A stretch of DNA of 64,000 nt from Streptomyces broussonetiae. GTDB taxonomy: Bacteria; Actinomycetota; Actinomycetes; Streptomycetales; Streptomycetaceae. The notes beneath the pieces are model-generated. The model ran no database searches. It was not told the origin of the DNA and saw nothing but the letters and a program-made list of their open reading frames with translations. Below are positions 63,499 to 64,000 of this stretch, in pieces. The stretch is from positions 2,232,001 through 2,296,000 of the forward strand of contig NZ_CP047020.1 in assembly GCF_009796285.1 (NCBI RefSeq), given 5' to 3'. A program made the translations under genes and the position numbers. Position 1 is the stretch's first letter. The number at the start of each line of letters is the position of its first letter.

Positions 63499-64000
63499 AC
63501 TTCGATAGCGGTCACCGCTCCGCGCGAGCGGCGTGGCCCCGGCACCGCCCTGGCCCTCCTCGGTGTCGCCTCCTTCTCCCTGACCTTCCCGGCCACCGCC
63601 TGGGGCCTGGAGGGGTTCGGCCCGTGGTCGCTGGTGGCCGCGCGCTGTGTCCTCGCCGCACTCGTCGCGGGCGGCTGTCTGCTGGCCCTGCGCGTGCCGC
63701 TGCCCGAGCGGCGGCATCTGCCCGGGCTTGCCGTCGTCGGCGCCGGTGTCGTGCTCGGCTTCCCGCTGCTGACCACACTCGCCCTGGAGACCTCCACCAC
63801 CGCGCACGCCGCCGTCGTGGTGGGGCTCCTGCCGCTGACCACCGCGGTGCTCTCGTCGGTGCGCATGGGCAGCCGCCACTCGCGCCGGTTCTGGCTGGCC
63901 GCCCTCGCGGGGGCCGCGGCCGTGGTCGTCTTCACCCTCACCCAGAACGGCGGCGCGCTCACGGCCGCCGACGGCTGTCTCTTCGCGGCCCTGCTGGTGT
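63469..64000 (+). CDS. EamA/DMT-family exporter, C-terminus beyond the window
   Basis: At least 177 residues of an EamA-type drug/metabolite exporter. After ~25 polar residues come successive membrane helices: GTALALLGVASFSLTFPATAW, WSLVAARCVLAALVAGGCLLAL, LAVVGAGVVLGFPLLTTLALE, HAAVVVGLLPLTTAVLSS and FWLAALAGAAAVVVFTL. The ALETSTTAHAAVVVGLLPL block is the mark of the EamA repeat. The regulator across from it probably controls its expression. The start is uncertain: ATG 63469 implies a leaderless mRNA. Confidence 0.8.
   Translation, partial: MKTQSSATASTSIAVTAPRERRGPGTALALLGVASFSLTFPATAWGLEGFGPWSLVAARCVLAALVAGGCLLALRVPLPERRHLPGLAVVGAGVVLGFPLLTTLALETSTTAHAAVVVGLLPLTTAVLSSVRMGSRHSRRFWLAALAGAAAVVVFTLTQNGGALTAADGCLFAALLV

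Noticed and set aside
62007..63962. Extending the MocR gene upstream to 63962
   Set aside because: The added residues are antisense to the membrane helices of the EamA exporter, and the GntR domain normally starts close to the first residue as at 63470.

Overview
The window is chromosomal DNA of a Streptomyces, judged by very high GC, G/C-ending codons, many GTG/TTG starts, short overlaps between neighbouring genes, and an intact ssgB (the sporulation-division gene of morphologically complex actinomycetes). Gene content and order look like the conserved core region that in S. coelicolor runs from ssgB through cysG/cobT, metNI and glpQ1 to argH and argCJBDR. This comparison is from memory, not from a search. 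Layout. 1-4.9 kb: a DUF4365 gene pair, a DnaQ-like exonuclease, two identical tRNA-Val(CAC) genes, an SRPBCC protein, a decayed patch holding a solute-binding-protein remnant, and an epoxide-hydrolase-like enzyme. 4.9-11.5 kb: a PGPGW membrane protein, ssgB, a CGNR regulator, small membrane proteins, a CPDC thioredoxin-fold protein, a two-domain GNAT enzyme, and the pabB-pabC pair. 11.6-12.2 kb: five tRNAs (Gly, Cys, Val x3) from one promoter to one terminator. 12.2-24.2 kb: a zinc-ribbon protein, a phosphotransferase, a PASTA-less Ser/Thr kinase, a TrmH-type methyltransferase, and corrin genes (cysG, a giant BluB-CobT fusion, cobL). 24.3-29.6 kb: the methionine ABC importer metN-metI-metQ-metQ with a Cys/Met-rich upstream leader ORF, then a HAD phosphatase. 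29.7-34.2 kb: membrane proteins, a GNAT, a small sigma factor, glpQ with a PHO-box-like array, and an acyltransferase. 34.4-37.5 kb: a TetR-MFS drug-efflux pair and an aldo/keto reductase killed by one in-frame TAG. 37.7-40.5 kb: argH and argG. 40.5-49.3 kb: a PPOX protein, an L,D-transpeptidase, and a two-component system divergent from a duplicated flavin electron-transfer cassette (membrane reductase + FMN-binding protein, twice, then apbE). 49.4-52.26 kb: two tandem IS110-family insertions. 52.3-57.2 kb: the arginine operon argC-J-B-D-R. 57.3-64 kb: a second CGNR regulator, a SufS-like desulfurase, a MerR/carboxymuconolactone-decarboxylase pair, a catalytically degenerate histidine phosphatase, and a MocR regulator divergent from an EamA exporter that runs off the window. 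How the parts work together. argCJBD with argG and argH supply almost the whole route from glutamate to arginine (argF is not here), and palindromic ARG-box-like sites precede both argG and argC, so ArgR made from argR probably controls both operons. cysG, cobL and the BluB-CobT fusion act in siroheme/cobalamin synthesis, and the methionine importer supplies the amino acid made by a cobalamin-linked pathway. The 43.4-49.3 kb block looks like a self-contained envelope redox system with its own sensor, regulator, reductases, flavoproteins and flavin-attaching enzyme. The observations most worth following are the metNI leader ORF, that flavin cassette, the BluB-CobT fusion with its ~770-residue disordered head, the possible bridge RNAs of the two IS110 elements, and the single-codon death of the aldo/keto reductase. 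All family assignments come from reading the translated sequence; no database was searched.
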